Assembly: GCA_023667015.1 (NCBI GenBank)
Contig: JAMPAX010000004.1
Span: forward strand, 1 to 64,000
DNA: 64,000 bases
Source of the DNA: Muribaculaceae bacterium
Lineage (GTDB): Bacteria > Bacteroidota > Bacteroidia > Bacteroidales > Muribaculaceae
Reading direction: 5' to 3'
A program made the position numbers and the translations under genes. Numbering within the stretch: position 1 is the first letter of the stretch; every line of letters starts with the position of its first letter. The notes below the pieces were generated by a model. The model did not search any database. It had not been told where the DNA came from and saw only the letters and a list, made by a program, of their open reading frames with translations. This document shows, one piece after another, positions 36,401 through 47,363 of the stretch.

Positions 36401-36543
36401 AGCATTAAAGGAAACATATAGATACACTACGGCCCCTGTGTCCGGTATAAATAAGAATCAGTATGTTGAAATGTCGTTTTCCAATCATTAGTGGTAAACC
36501 AGCGTGGACTGAAGTGGCTTAAGTATTTGAGTTATGGAATTTA

Positions 36544-36571
36544 AGACCCCATCTCATAAAAAATGGGGTCT
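36544..36571 (-). terminator. Hairpin downstream of the BspA-like gene
   Basis: A 9-bp perfect stem AGACCCCAT (36544-36552) with ATGGGGTCT (36563-36571) around an A-rich loop, starting 10 bp after the stop of the gene at 36582. The likely terminator for that gene. Confidence 0.7.
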
Positions 36572-36581
36572 AAAAACCGTA

Positions 36582-38219
36582 TTACATCTTGATTTTAACA
36601 GATTTCCCGTCTATTACAAGAATATAACAGCCCTGAGATAATTCAATGGTTTTTGGGATTCCGCAATAGATTTGCGCGCCTTCAATTGTGTATATCTCTA
36701 CTTTGGTTGCTTCATCGGCAAAGGTCAAAGACCCATTTGTATTTTGAAACAGTGTAGAAATATTTTCCTCTACCACATTAACTGAAACCTCACCGGGTTT
36801 GTATTCTATAAAATTATAATATAGTTCACCGGAACTGTCGCGTTTTCCCCAAGGAAGTAATCCTCGTTGAATATATGCCTTTAAAGCGCCCTCAGGGATG
36901 TATACGGTTGTGTTCTTCCCAAAGTATACATCAAAGGGGTCATGGAAGGGTTCCCCGGCACGCGGATTTATTGGTGGTTCCGATCCTAAACATTTTATTG
37001 TTTTAGGAACATATGTATAACCCCAGTTATCAAAACAAACACTTTCCAATTTTTTCAGAGATGCAGGAAAGGTGATTGAAAAGGTGTTTGTAAGGTAAAA
37101 ACTTGCTGTTGAAATCACTTCAATACCACTCCCTAAATTAATCTCCTGGAGATTTGGACAATTATAAAAAGATAAGTCGGGAATCGTTTTCATTGCATTT
37201 GAGAATGTTACTGACTTCAAACCGCGATATCCCATGAAACTATACTTTCCTATTTCCTTAAGATCATTTGGATAAACAAGATCAGTTATAAGTTCACCGT
37301 TTGCATAGATTTCATCCGTCCACGTAATTGTACCTGTACATCTATTATATAAGAAGTCAAGACTCGGAACGTAAAGTTTTTTGTAATTTTCAGCATGAGC
37401 AAAGGCCTCGACATGGCAAGATTCCACGGATTCAGGTATCCTTACAGATTTTAAGTAATTATATTCAGCAAATGCGTTACCAATGACCTTTACACCATTA
37501 GGGACTACCAAATCCTCTAATAGCTTTCCGTCATCATATAATTTAACTCCATTTCCAATAAAAGAACTTGTAGCAATAGGTTTTACCGTGGTTATAGAAT
37601 TAGGACCATCTAGGATGAGCTCATAATCCAGCTTCCTTCCATCTTTAAGGCCTACTGTCATCTCGCACCATCCTGCAAGGTCGGAAATGTATACACTTTC
37701 AAGATTGGGGCAATTCGAAAATGCATCATTGCCAACTTGATTTGGACTGCCGAGAAAACTTATGCTTTTGAGGTCTTTGAATCCTCGAAAACAGTATGGT
37801 TTCAGCTCTTTTATATCTGCCGGTATCTCAAGATTTTCAATTTTTTTGTCATTGAAATATAGACTACCTGTTTTGTATAGAGGGATACATTCAGGATATT
37901 TGGCGGTTACGTTGCACCAGGCTCCGACATCTGTAATGTTAAGCTTCTCAAGTTTACTCCATGACATTCCCCTAAAATCAGTCACAGAGGGGGAAATTGT
38001 TATACTCTTAATTGGTAGTTCTGTCCAGTAATATTCGGTTCCGAGGTATCCATAATGATCCGAAACCCCATCACAATATCGATATTTAATATGAATGGTT
38101 GTTACGGGATAGGGCTTAGATGCATATGTAACATACCTCGGGACAATATAATTATCTTTGGATTCATCAAATTCATAAAGCGTAGCTGTCTGAGTAGAAT
38201 AATCAAGGCCAAATTTCAT
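36582..38219 (-). CDS. BspA-like leucine-rich repeat protein, probably cut off from its signal peptide
   Basis: A 545-residue protein built from about ten LRR_5/BspA repeats (for example LKSISFLGSPNQVGNDAFSN then CPNLESVYISD, and LQEINLGSGIEVISTASFYL). BspA-family proteins are surface adhesins in Bacteroidales. The C-terminus (KVEIYTIEGAQIYCGIPKT ... LSQGCYILVIDGKSVKIKM) resembles a Por-like tail. However, the frame starts at MKFGLDYSTQTA with no signal peptide. A signal peptide lies just upstream in another frame and ends at an ATGA overlap with this start. Intact homologues usually read signal peptide then this segment directly, so a frameshift or a short insertion in the N-terminal part is likely. 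Confidence 0.75.
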   Translation of the reverse strand: MKFGLDYSTQTATLYEFDESKDNYIVPRYVTYASKPYPVTTIHIKYRYCDGVSDHYGYLGTEYYWTELPIKSITISPSVTDFRGMSWSKLEKLNITDVGAWCNVTAKYPECIPLYKTGSLYFNDKKIENLEIPADIKELKPYCFRGFKDLKSISFLGSPNQVGNDAFSNCPNLESVYISDLAGWCEMTVGLKDGRKLDYELILDGPNSITTVKPIATSSFIGNGVKLYDDGKLLEDLVVPNGVKVIGNAFAEYNYLKSVRIPESVESCHVEAFAHAENYKKLYVPSLDFLYNRCTGTITWTDEIYANGELITDLVYPNDLKEIGKYSFMGYRGLKSVTFSNAMKTIPDLSFYNCPNLQEINLGSGIEVISTASFYLTNTFSITFPASLKKLESVCFDNWGYTYVPKTIKCLGSEPPINPRAGEPFHDPFDVYFGKNTTVYIPEGALKAYIQRGLLPWGKRDSSGELYYNFIEYKPGEVSVNVVEENISTLFQNTNGSLTFADEATKVEIYTIEGAQIYCGIPKTIELSQGCYILVIDGKSVKIKM

Positions 38220-38413
38220 GCCTGATAGAACAACAACTTGGTCAAATGGTCCCGGTAGTACCTCATATATCCTATTGGCTGAAGGCCACGTATCATCTTA
38301 TTTACTATATCAGCCATGCAGGTCACTGATGAGACAATGCTAATACAAAAAATTAGCAACGATACATTTAATCTGTTATGGAAATTGTTAATTCCTCGTA
38401 ATAATTTGTTCAT
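38216..38413 (-). pseudogene. Signal-peptide fragment of the BspA-like gene
   Basis: A 65-residue frame with an excellent signal peptide (NVSLLIFCISIVSSVTCMA, about 16-34) followed by 31 residues of no recognisable kind, which end in TGA overlapping the ATG of the next frame (ATGA). In the frame of the LRR protein the DNA between about 38310 and 38219 is also open and leads into SGMKFGLDYSTQ. The two frames therefore look like one gene broken by a frameshift. The alternative is translational coupling, which would leave the LRR protein in the cytoplasm. Confidence 0.6.
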
Positions 38414-38437
38414 TTTATACTGAGTAAATAGAGTGTT

Positions 38438-38899
38438 TTAAGGAGTTACTTTGCGATAGTTTTGATAATATTTAAATATCATGCAATCTCCTGCCGCAAG
38501 ATTGAATGATAATACTACACCTATATCTACAACGGATTCTTCTATCGAATTATTTTGCAGATCTGCTGTTTCTTGGAATATATCATACAACGGGCTGAAA
38601 GTCAATGAAAATTTTGTCTGTGACAAGGCAGATCGATTGACAATCATCAGGTATCTGGAATCTCCATTAGCTATCTGCGATACACTGATATTGCCTGAAA
38701 TGGCAGTCAACGGTTCAAAGGGAATCACCATTTTTTGCTTATTGGTGTCAAGCAATGATTCTGCTGAACGCACTGATTGCACCTGACATCCCTTGAAAAT
38801 TTTTGAATATATCTTCAGATAGTTGTTAAGAGTCTGTGCTGCCGTCCATGCCTCTGTTGGCTTTCCCTCTTTGTCGACCAAGGCAGAATAGTTCTCGTT
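38438..38899 (-). pseudogene. C-terminal fragment of a glycoside hydrolase-like protein
   Basis: About 153 residues are readable: NENYSALVDKEGKPTEAW, TAAQTLNNYLKIYSKIFKGCQVQ, then a beta-rich end (ISGNISVSQIANGDSRYLMI, IFQETADLQNNS, FNLAAGDCMIFKYYQ). This is like the end of a TIM-barrel glycosidase plus the C-terminal beta domain (LVDKDGKPTxAW followed by LN is a common closing segment). A TAA lies directly upstream in frame and no catalytic part is present. It is a truncated remnant; the exact family is not certain. Confidence 0.6.
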
Positions 38900-38942
38900 T
38901 TATGCTTCGATATTTTAATAAATGAATTCAAAAGGTTTAAGA

Positions 38943-39455
38943 TCAAAGGTATGACACTGTGTCGTTGAGGGGTTTGCGAGAGTGATGGTTTGGTAAGGGT
39001 TCGAAGCCGTCAGCTGCATAGCCGAGGTCGAGTAGCATCAGTATTTCTTCATTCTCAGGAAGTCCGAGCTTCTCGTGCAAAATGTCGGGATCAAAAAAGT
39101 TGACCCAACAGGAATCCACACCGGCATCAGCAGCAGCGAGTGTAAGATGGGTAGCTACTATAGAGGCATCCTCAATACCAGAGTCTCTTTTTCCACCGGG
39201 ATAATGATATACATTAGTCTTATCGAAAACAACTATCAGTACTATAGGTGCACCATAGCGACATGGAGTGCATTCATCGATTTTATAGAATATATCTTCC
39301 GAAGAAGCAACATAAATATGTTGTTCCTGGAGATTCTTGGCAGTAGGGGCCAGACGACCACATTCGAGAATTGCATTAAGGGTCATCTCGTCAACTTTCT
39401 TATCACTGAATTTTTTGCAAGAATATCTCTTGCGAGCAAGTTCTTTAAATTCCAT
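38943..39455 (-). CDS. Nitroreductase-family protein
   Basis: A 170-residue FMN-dependent oxidoreductase of the nitroreductase fold: MEFKELARKRYSCKKFSDKK (FMN phosphate contact), LECGRLAPTAKNLQEQHIYV (APTAxNLQ is typical), then DASIVATHLTLAAADAGVDSCWV and the C-terminal LLDLGYAADGFEPLPNHHSRKPL. The usual substrate is unknown (nitro compounds, quinones or flavins). Single-gene unit with its own short flanks, upstream of the decayed region. Different in length and motifs from the other two nitroreductases in the window. Confidence 0.88.
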   Translation of the reverse strand: MEFKELARKRYSCKKFSDKKVDEMTLNAILECGRLAPTAKNLQEQHIYVASSEDIFYKIDECTPCRYGAPIVLIVVFDKTNVYHYPGGKRDSGIEDASIVATHLTLAAADAGVDSCWVNFFDPDILHEKLGLPENEEILMLLDLGYAADGFEPLPNHHSRKPLNDTVSYL

Positions 39456-39557
39456 AAATTAATTATTGGTATAAGATATGAAGTCTGAGTTATGAGTTAT
39501 TGTGTTTTCACAAGTAGATGAAATAAACTAAAAAATCATAAACTTATGAACTTCAGG

Positions 39558-39582
39558 ATAGAAGACGCAAACCGTCTTCTAT
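39558..39582 (-). terminator. Hairpin after sodB
   Basis: A 10-bp perfect stem ATAGAAGACG (39558-39567) and CGTCTTCTAT (39573-39582), 7 bp after the sodB stop. No long T-run follows on the minus strand, so termination strength is uncertain. Confidence 0.55.
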
Positions 39583-39588
39583 TCTGAT

Positions 39589-40173
39589 TTAAGAATTAGT
39601 GTATCGTAGTTCAACAACGTCCCAGTTGACAATCTTCCACAGGTTGTGGAGATAGTCAGCGCGGCGATTGCGATAGTCGATATAGTATGCATGTTCCCAT
39701 ACATCGAAAGTCAGTATCGGCCGCATACCTTCCTTCATCGGATTGGAAGCATTGGGTCCTTGGGAGATGTAAAGACGTCCGTTTTCATCGGCAGAAAGCC
39801 ACACCCAACCGGAGCCGAAGAGGGTTGTTCCGGCCTCTTCAAACTTCTTCTGGAACTCAGCAAAACTACCAAATTGTTCATCAATCTGACGACGAAGGTC
39901 ACCTTCCGGTTCCGGTTTCGTTTCCGGCGCAAACTGGAAGAAATAGAAGATATGGTTCCAAGTCTGAGCTGCATTATTGAAAATTTTCCCATTACTTTCA
40001 ACGACTATTTTCTCCAAAGGCATATCGTCATACTCAGTGTCCTCCTTTAGCTTATTGAGGGTATCAATGTATGTTTTCTCATGGCGTCCATAATGGTATG
40101 AGATGGTTTCTGCAGAGATAGTAGGTGCCAGTGCATCGGGCGCATACGGCAACGGTGGAAGTTCAAATTTCAT
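39589..40173 (-). CDS. sodB: Superoxide dismutase, Fe/Mn family
   Basis: Removes superoxide in the cytoplasm; important for surviving oxygen exposure in anaerobes. It has 194 residues, as usual for FeSOD. The metal ligands are visible: His27 (SYHYGRHEKTY), His74 (AAQTWNHIFYFF), and Asp and His in FDVWEHAYYIDY near 157-161. AAQTWNH and FGSGWVWL are closer to iron than to manganese enzymes; cambialistic enzymes are known in Bacteroides. Upstream is a promoter-like box shared with rsfS. Confidence 0.96.
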   Translation of the reverse strand: MKFELPPLPYAPDALAPTISAETISYHYGRHEKTYIDTLNKLKEDTEYDDMPLEKIVVESNGKIFNNAAQTWNHIFYFFQFAPETKPEPEGDLRRQIDEQFGSFAEFQKKFEEAGTTLFGSGWVWLSADENGRLYISQGPNASNPMKEGMRPILTFDVWEHAYYIDYRNRRADYLHNLWKIVNWDVVELRYTNS

Positions 40174-40212
40174 AGCATATTCGGTTTATATGAAACAATA
40201 GGATAGACAACG

Positions 40213-40257
40213 GAAAATAAACCGTGTCTATCCTTATAACCAAATATCAGGCCGAAT
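40213..40257 (-). promoter_or_regulatory. Predicted sodB promoter with extended upstream box
   Basis: On the minus strand ATTCGGCCTGATATTTG (40257-40241), a 21-bp spacer, then TATTTTC (40219-40213). Same boxes and spacing as before rsfS. A hairpin-forming pair GGATAGAC (40201-40208) with GTCTATCC (40226-40233) overlaps the spacer and start region and may be a further control element. The leader to the start codon would be about 35 nt. Confidence 0.6.
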
Positions 40258-40296
40258 AGTTCGACATAGAAGTAGCTACTCTATTCAATTGAATGA

Positions 40297-43219
<2,923 letters not shown>

Positions 43220-43275
43220 TCAGGTTAATATGTCTTAAGCAACTAAGTGATTTATACGTTATCTACTTAAAAAAT

Positions 43276-44052
43276 TTATAATTGACTTAAGAAGGAGGTG
43301 AGAGGGCTGGTAGCTGTAGCACGTGAACTTACAGCTCCCAATCCGGCGAGGAAAGCTTCTCGTCCGGCCTCTACAGCTTTTGCAAAAGCGCGAGCCATAG
43401 CCGGAGGATTGCCGGCTACAGCTATAGCCGTATTGACAAGGACAGCATCAGCTCCCATCTCCATAGCCTCAGCAGCATGAGAGGGAGCACCAAGTCCGGC
43501 ATCGACAATGACCGGAAGATTGCTTTGCTCTATGATTATCTCGAGCAACTCTCGAGTCACAAGACCCTGATTTGTACCGATGGGAGCACCTAAAGGCATA
43601 ACAGCGGCAGCGCCTGCCTCCTCAAGGAGCTTACACAACACAGGGTCTGCTTGAATATAGGGTAGGACGGTGAAGCCATCTGCAGCCAACCCCTCCGTAG
43701 CCTTAAGAGTCTCAATAGGATCGGGGAGAAGATGGCGTGGATCAGGGTGTATCTCAAGCTTTATAAAATTTGTGTGGAAAATCTCACGGCTCATCTGAGC
43801 TGCGAGCACAGCCTCTCGAGCGTCTCGAACACCGCTGGTGTTGGGGAGAAGCTGAACATTGTCGCGATTGATGTGAGTAAGCATCTCATCCGTAGCCTCA
43901 TTCATCATGTTCACACGCTTCATGGCAACAGTAATCATTTCTGAACCTGAGGCAAGTACAGACTTTAGCATCACATCTGGCGATGAAAACTTACCGGTAC
44001 CTACAAAAAGGCGCGAAATAAATTCTCTATCTCCAATTTTAAGTTTATCCAT
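43276..44052 (-). CDS. thiG: Thiazole synthase ThiG
   Basis: Condenses DXP, 2-iminoacetate and the thiocarboxylate of ThiS to the thiazole phosphate. It has 258 residues in a TIM barrel. Family motifs are [58 protein letters not shown] (with the imine-forming Lys near 98), [12 protein letters not shown] and [20 protein letters not shown]. It lies between thiE (42 bp upstream) and thiC. The DXP supply could come from the DXS-like gene at 8.8-10.6 kb. Confidence 0.96.
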   Translation of the reverse strand: MDKLKIGDREFISRLFVGTGKFSSPDVMLKSVLASGSEMITVAMKRVNMMNEATDEMLTHINRDNVQLLPNTSGVRDAREAVLAAQMSREIFHTNFIKLEIHPDPRHLLPDPIETLKATEGLAADGFTVLPYIQADPVLCKLLEEAGAAAVMPLGAPIGTNQGLVTRELLEIIIEQSNLPVIVDAGLGAPSHAAEAMEMGADAVLVNTAIAVAGNPPAMARAFAKAVEAGREAFLAGLGAVSSRATATSPLTSFLSQL

Positions 44053-44094
44053 TATCTAATTGTTATTGTTTGCTGATTAATATTTCTAAAAATA

Positions 44095-44718
44095 TTAGTC
44101 CGGAGTAGGAAGCAACGCGATGAAATCGCGGGTAGCCTTAACCATATCTTCAGCCTTGGCTATGGCACCGCTGACAGCTATGCCGTTGACACCGGCCTCC
44201 AAGAGAGGAGTAACATCCTCCAAAGTAATGCCCCCGATTGCCACCAACGGTTTTTCAATACCTCGGCTACGATTTTCTTCACACAGCGACCTGATCCCCT
44301 CCAATCCAAGTACCGGTGAGAGATTCTTCTTTGTTGTGGTCATCGTGTAAGGACCAACACCGACGTAATCAGTGTCGAGAGCTTTTACAGCCTCAATATC
44401 TTCGATGGTGTTGGCTGTCGTACCGATAACAGCCGCCGGGCCGAGCTCCATACGTGCCTGAGAAGGGGGCATATCATCCTTACCAAGATGAACCCCCGTC
44501 ATTTCTAATTCCTTGCATAGAGCAACTCTGTCATCAAGAAGGAGAAACGTCTCTGTCTCAGCTGCTTTTGGGAGTACCTGCTTAACTACCTCCCGAATCT
44601 CATCGTCTGAGGCATCCTTCATGCGGATTTGTATCCAGCGGCAACCACCTTCCATGACTGCCAATATTTGATCTACTACGGGCTTTCCGCAGTCTGTATT
44701 AGTTATATACTGTAACAT
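44095..44718 (-). CDS. thiE: Thiamine-phosphate synthase ThiE
   Basis: Joins HMP-PP and thiazole phosphate to thiamine phosphate. The 207-residue TIM barrel has the functional-site motifs QIRMKDA, DRVALCKELEMTGVHLGKDDM, IGTTANTIEDIEA, VGPYTMTTTKKN and LVAIGGITLEDV. It is the intact copy of two neighbouring ThiE-fold genes: its start overlaps the end of the TenI-like gene by 16 bp. Confidence 0.94.
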   Translation of the reverse strand: MLQYITNTDCGKPVVDQILAVMEGGCRWIQIRMKDASDDEIREVVKQVLPKAAETETFLLLDDRVALCKELEMTGVHLGKDDMPPSQARMELGPAAVIGTTANTIEDIEAVKALDTDYVGVGPYTMTTTKKNLSPVLGLEGIRSLCEENRSRGIEKPLVAIGGITLEDVTPLLEAGVNGIAVSGAIAKAEDMVKATRDFIALLPTPD

Positions 44719-45344
44719 CTTCTCATGTTTTTTATAGTATCAATAACATTGTCGAAACCCTCCGGATTATTCCATATATAGCCCAACATCATAGCTCCAT
44801 CAAAACCGACTTCATGAAGCTCTGATAATTTGGTGGGAACAACACCTCCAAGTGCCATCACATTCGTGCCTTTCAACCCCGCAGTCTTGATCGAAAATCT
44901 CAACCATGGGTCTTCAAGTGAGAAATGGCTCATATAGCCGGTCTTTGATAAGGAATCATATACCGGAGAAAGGCTTACATATGTATAACAATCTTCTTCT
45001 GAAATTTCATTAATTTCATCCAAAGAATGCATAGATTTAGACAATCTCAACCTACGTCCCTCCACATTGAATTTCGGTAAGGATATGTAATCTCCTGAAG
45101 ACTTCAAATGAAGCCCTCCAATGGGGAATTTTTCCGCCAGTTCATAGTGCTCATGGAGAGTCAAACTTTGATGGATCGTCTCAGGAATCATAGATAATAG
45201 CTTAGATACATCCTTACTATCTGCAGATGGCTTACGAATATGCACATAGTCAACGACGCCTTCATTAAGAAGACGACATATCCTGTCGGCCTCACTATCG
45301 GTGTCAATGTCAACTGCAGGAGATGTAACGGCAATCAGTATCAT
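44703..45344 (-). CDS. TenI/ThiE-like thiazole tautomerase or phosphate-binding protein
   Basis: A 213-residue TIM-barrel protein similar to ThiE but with diverged active-site loops: HIRKPSADSKDVSKLL, IGGLHLKSSG, YTYVSLSPVYDSLSKTGYM and NVMALGGVVPTKL. The ThiE motif with Lys/Arg for HMP-PP is weakened (HIRKP in place of QIRMKD), as in TenI thiazole tautomerases or ThiE-like proteins of unclear role. It sits between thiS and thiE in the same operon. It therefore most likely acts in thiazole isomerisation after ThiG, although thiamine-phosphate synthase activity cannot be excluded. Confidence 0.8.
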   Translation of the reverse strand: MILIAVTSPAVDIDTDSEADRICRLLNEGVVDYVHIRKPSADSKDVSKLLSMIPETIHQSLTLHEHYELAEKFPIGGLHLKSSGDYISLPKFNVEGRRLRLSKSMHSLDEINEISEEDCYTYVSLSPVYDSLSKTGYMSHFSLEDPWLRFSIKTAGLKGTNVMALGGVVPTKLSELHEVGFDGAMMLGYIWNNPEGFDNVIDTIKNMRRCYSI

Positions 45345-45347
45345 CTT

Positions 45348-45551
45348 TTATCCTCCGAAAGCTGCTGTGATGAGAGTTATGCGGTCTTCTTCCGCTAACT
45401 GTTTGACTTCCCAATTTTTGGCAACTACAAGCCTATCGTTGACGGCTACGGCAGTTCCTGCCATTGGAAGCTTCTTCCATGCTATCAGCTCTGCCACCGT
45501 CATCGGCTCCTTAGGCAATGCCTCCAACTGATTATTGATATATACTTTCAT
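45348..45551 (-). CDS. thiS: Sulphur carrier protein ThiS
   Basis: A 67-residue ubiquitin-fold sulphur carrier that ends in the required Gly-Gly (ITAAFGG). The C-terminal glycine is adenylated by ThiF and turned into a thiocarboxylate that supplies sulphur to ThiG. N-terminal MKVYINNQLEALPKEPMTVAELIAW and VAVNDRLVVAKNWEVKQLAEEDRI are typical. Third-smallest gene of the thi run, 3 bp upstream of the TenI-like gene and 14 bp after thiD. No adjacent thiF is seen. Confidence 0.94.
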   Translation of the reverse strand: MKVYINNQLEALPKEPMTVAELIAWKKLPMAGTAVAVNDRLVVAKNWEVKQLAEEDRITLITAAFGG

Positions 45552-45565
45552 TATATCGTTAGTTT

Positions 45566-46432
45566 CTAAATTTTCTGATTAGTATTATGATAAGCTTTAG
45601 CGTCTATTCTGTCACCAAAGAAAAGTGCCGGCCCATACCCTATGCCGAACTTTTCCGACTTATATTTTTCAATAGAATCATGTAGAAAAGCCTTAGCTAT
45701 TGCTACTGCAGTTTCTATATCATAATTTGAAATATCTGCTGAGGGGACTGCTCGCTGTAAAGCTAATGCGGAAGCGATGGCTGAAGAAAACACGCATCCG
45801 GTGCCATGAAGATTCGGAGTATCCACGAATGACGCTTCAAATATCTTCGGGGTTTTATCCCTCTGATATAAAACGTCAATGCCGGACTCACTACCGGTGA
45901 CAAGTACAGCTTTGCAGCAATGAGACAATAAAATTTCCACAGCCTCCTCATCATCATTTATCTGCAAACCTGAAATTCCGGCGATAAGGTTGAGCTCTTT
46001 ACGATTGGGTGTAAGTATATCAATGCAAGTTATAGTGTGGCTGAAATAGGCTTGAGCCATCTCATCCACATTGCAGGGAGAACCACCGGCAGTAAAACCC
46101 AAAACCGGGTCACATACGATTGGGAAACTCTTATGAGCGCTGATCCATGTGCAAACTTCTTGAAGCTGTCGTGGACTTGCGAAAAGCCCCATCTTCACTG
46201 CATCCGGTAAAATTTCATCAAAAATATCGTTGAGCTGCCCCACCACAATCTCCGACGGCATATCCTCAGAAGCTGACAGTCCTCGAGAGTTCTGTGCCGT
46301 AACGCTTGTGAGTGCACACGTCCCATACAGGCCAAAGGCATGAGCTGTTCTGAGGTCGGCCTGAATTCCGGCTCCCGCCATGCAATCTGAAGCTGCAACC
46401 GAAAGGAACGTCTTTACACTCATAGACTTCAC
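45566..46432 (-). CDS. thiD: Hydroxymethylpyrimidine/phosphomethylpyrimidine kinase ThiD
   Basis: Phosphorylates HMP and HMP-P to HMP-PP with ATP. Ribokinase-fold enzyme of 288 residues: SVAASDCMAGAGIQADLRTA near the N-terminus (substrate loop), CDPVLGFTAGG, LTPNRKELNLIAG, VLVTGSESG, and the anion-hole motif TPNLHGTGCVFSSAIASALA near 225 with the catalytic aspartate region slightly diverged. First thi gene after plsC (10 bp gap), so the two appear to be one transcript. Confidence 0.94.
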   Translation of the reverse strand: MKSMSVKTFLSVAASDCMAGAGIQADLRTAHAFGLYGTCALTSVTAQNSRGLSASEDMPSEIVVGQLNDIFDEILPDAVKMGLFASPRQLQEVCTWISAHKSFPIVCDPVLGFTAGGSPCNVDEMAQAYFSHTITCIDILTPNRKELNLIAGISGLQINDDEEAVEILLSHCCKAVLVTGSESGIDVLYQRDKTPKIFEASFVDTPNLHGTGCVFSSAIASALALQRAVPSADISNYDIETAVAIAKAFLHDSIEKYKSEKFGIGYGPALFFGDRIDAKAYHNTNQKI

Positions 46433-46442
46433 TACTAATATA

Positions 46443-47225
46443 TTATTCTACTTCTGATTGATTATCCGGTATCACTCCAGGACGATGCCCCAGAGATTCT
46501 CCTCGGAATTCCTCCGGCAGAGCTGACTGAATATATTCATGACATTGTGCCATAAGCTTCTTGGTATTGAATCCTCTCTCACCGGGGAAGATAGGCTTAT
46601 GAATAGTCAATGTAATTTTCCCCGGGCGAGTCTGATACGTATATCGCGGCATGCGAGAGAAAGCACCATCAATAGTCAGGGGTACAACAGGAAGATTAAA
46701 CTCACCGGCGAGCATGAAAGCGCCACGCTTAAATGGAATCATCTTGCCATCCCAAGACCGAGAACCCTCAGGGAAGATTACAAGCGACATACCATCACGT
46801 AGAGTCTCTTCAGATTCTTTGATAGTTTCACGAATCGAAGTGATTTTGGAATCGTCCACGAAAATGTGGCCACAATCCTTGCAAGCCTTACCAACGAGAG
46901 GAATATTCTCAAGCCCCTTCTTCATCAACCATTTAAAATTATGGTTAAGATATCCGTAGATAGTCCAAATATCAAAGGCACTCTGATGGTTGGCCACAAA
47001 TACATAACTCTGATTGCTTTCAATATTCTCCTTTCCCTTAACTACGACTCTCACAAAGAGGAGAGTGCAAACACACCGCGACCATATTTTAGCCGGGTAA
47101 TATCCCCAGAAGTCACGTTTGCCAAGAGTAGTGCCAACGATAGTCGTCAGCGCTGTTAATATTGTAAGGATTAGCAATATCGGGTAAGCGATAATCCATT
47201 GATAAATTCTAAAGAACAGTATCAT
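46443..47225 (-). CDS. plsC: 1-acyl-sn-glycerol-3-phosphate acyltransferase
   Basis: Adds the second acyl chain in phosphatidate synthesis at the inner membrane. From ATG 47225 it has 260 residues (a GTG at 47240 would add five). There are two N-terminal hydrophobic stretches (RIYQWIIAYPILLILTILTA). The acyltransferase block HX4D is seen as NHQSAFD, then the glycerol phosphate-binding VIFPEGSRSWDG, and PVVPLTIDGAF. It precedes the thi genes in the same direction. Its leader contains an inverted repeat just before the start codon. Confidence 0.9.
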   Translation of the reverse strand: MILFFRIYQWIIAYPILLILTILTALTTIVGTTLGKRDFWGYYPAKIWSRCVCTLLFVRVVVKGKENIESNQSYVFVANHQSAFDIWTIYGYLNHNFKWLMKKGLENIPLVGKACKDCGHIFVDDSKITSIRETIKESEETLRDGMSLVIFPEGSRSWDGKMIPFKRGAFMLAGEFNLPVVPLTIDGAFSRMPRYTYQTRPGKITLTIHKPIFPGERGFNTKKLMAQCHEYIQSALPEEFRGESLGHRPGVIPDNQSEVE

Positions 47226-47230
47226 AAAAA

Positions 47231-47267
47231 TGCAATCCACAGCAGTAGGCCATGGATTGCAAAATTA
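47231..47267 (-). promoter_or_regulatory. Putative -7 box and inverted repeat before plsC-thi
   Basis: TAATTTTG on the minus strand (47267-47260) matches TAnnTTTG, but no TTG sits at the usual -33 spacing. A perfect 9-bp inverted repeat TGCAATCCA (47231-47239) and 47253-47261 lies at the transcript start and could form an early hairpin or bind a regulator. I see no TPP riboswitch here or in the thi gaps. Confidence 0.4.
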
Positions 47268-47291
47268 CAAAATTTTCCTCAATTATCCTAA

Positions 47292-47345
47292 TGTCGCTAA
47301 ATCAGCGACAAGTTAATGAGTTAATGAGTTGATGAATTGATGAGT
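47292..47345. repeat. GTCGCT-N5-AGCGAC palindrome with ATGAG microrepeats
   Basis: A palindrome GTCGCT (47293-47298) and AGCGAC (47304-47309) is followed by AAGTT and then degenerate 9- to 10-base repeats of TTAATGAG type. A second copy of the same layout lies at 58497. It sits between the response-regulator stop and plsC, in a gap with no other feature. Confidence 0.6.
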
Positions 47346-47363
47346 TTAATTCATATTGATGAA

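Noticed and set aside
47292..47345. CRISPR-like repeats (ATGAG units)
   Set aside because: Units are only about 9-10 bases, degenerate and without spacers; a microrepeat, not a CRISPR array.
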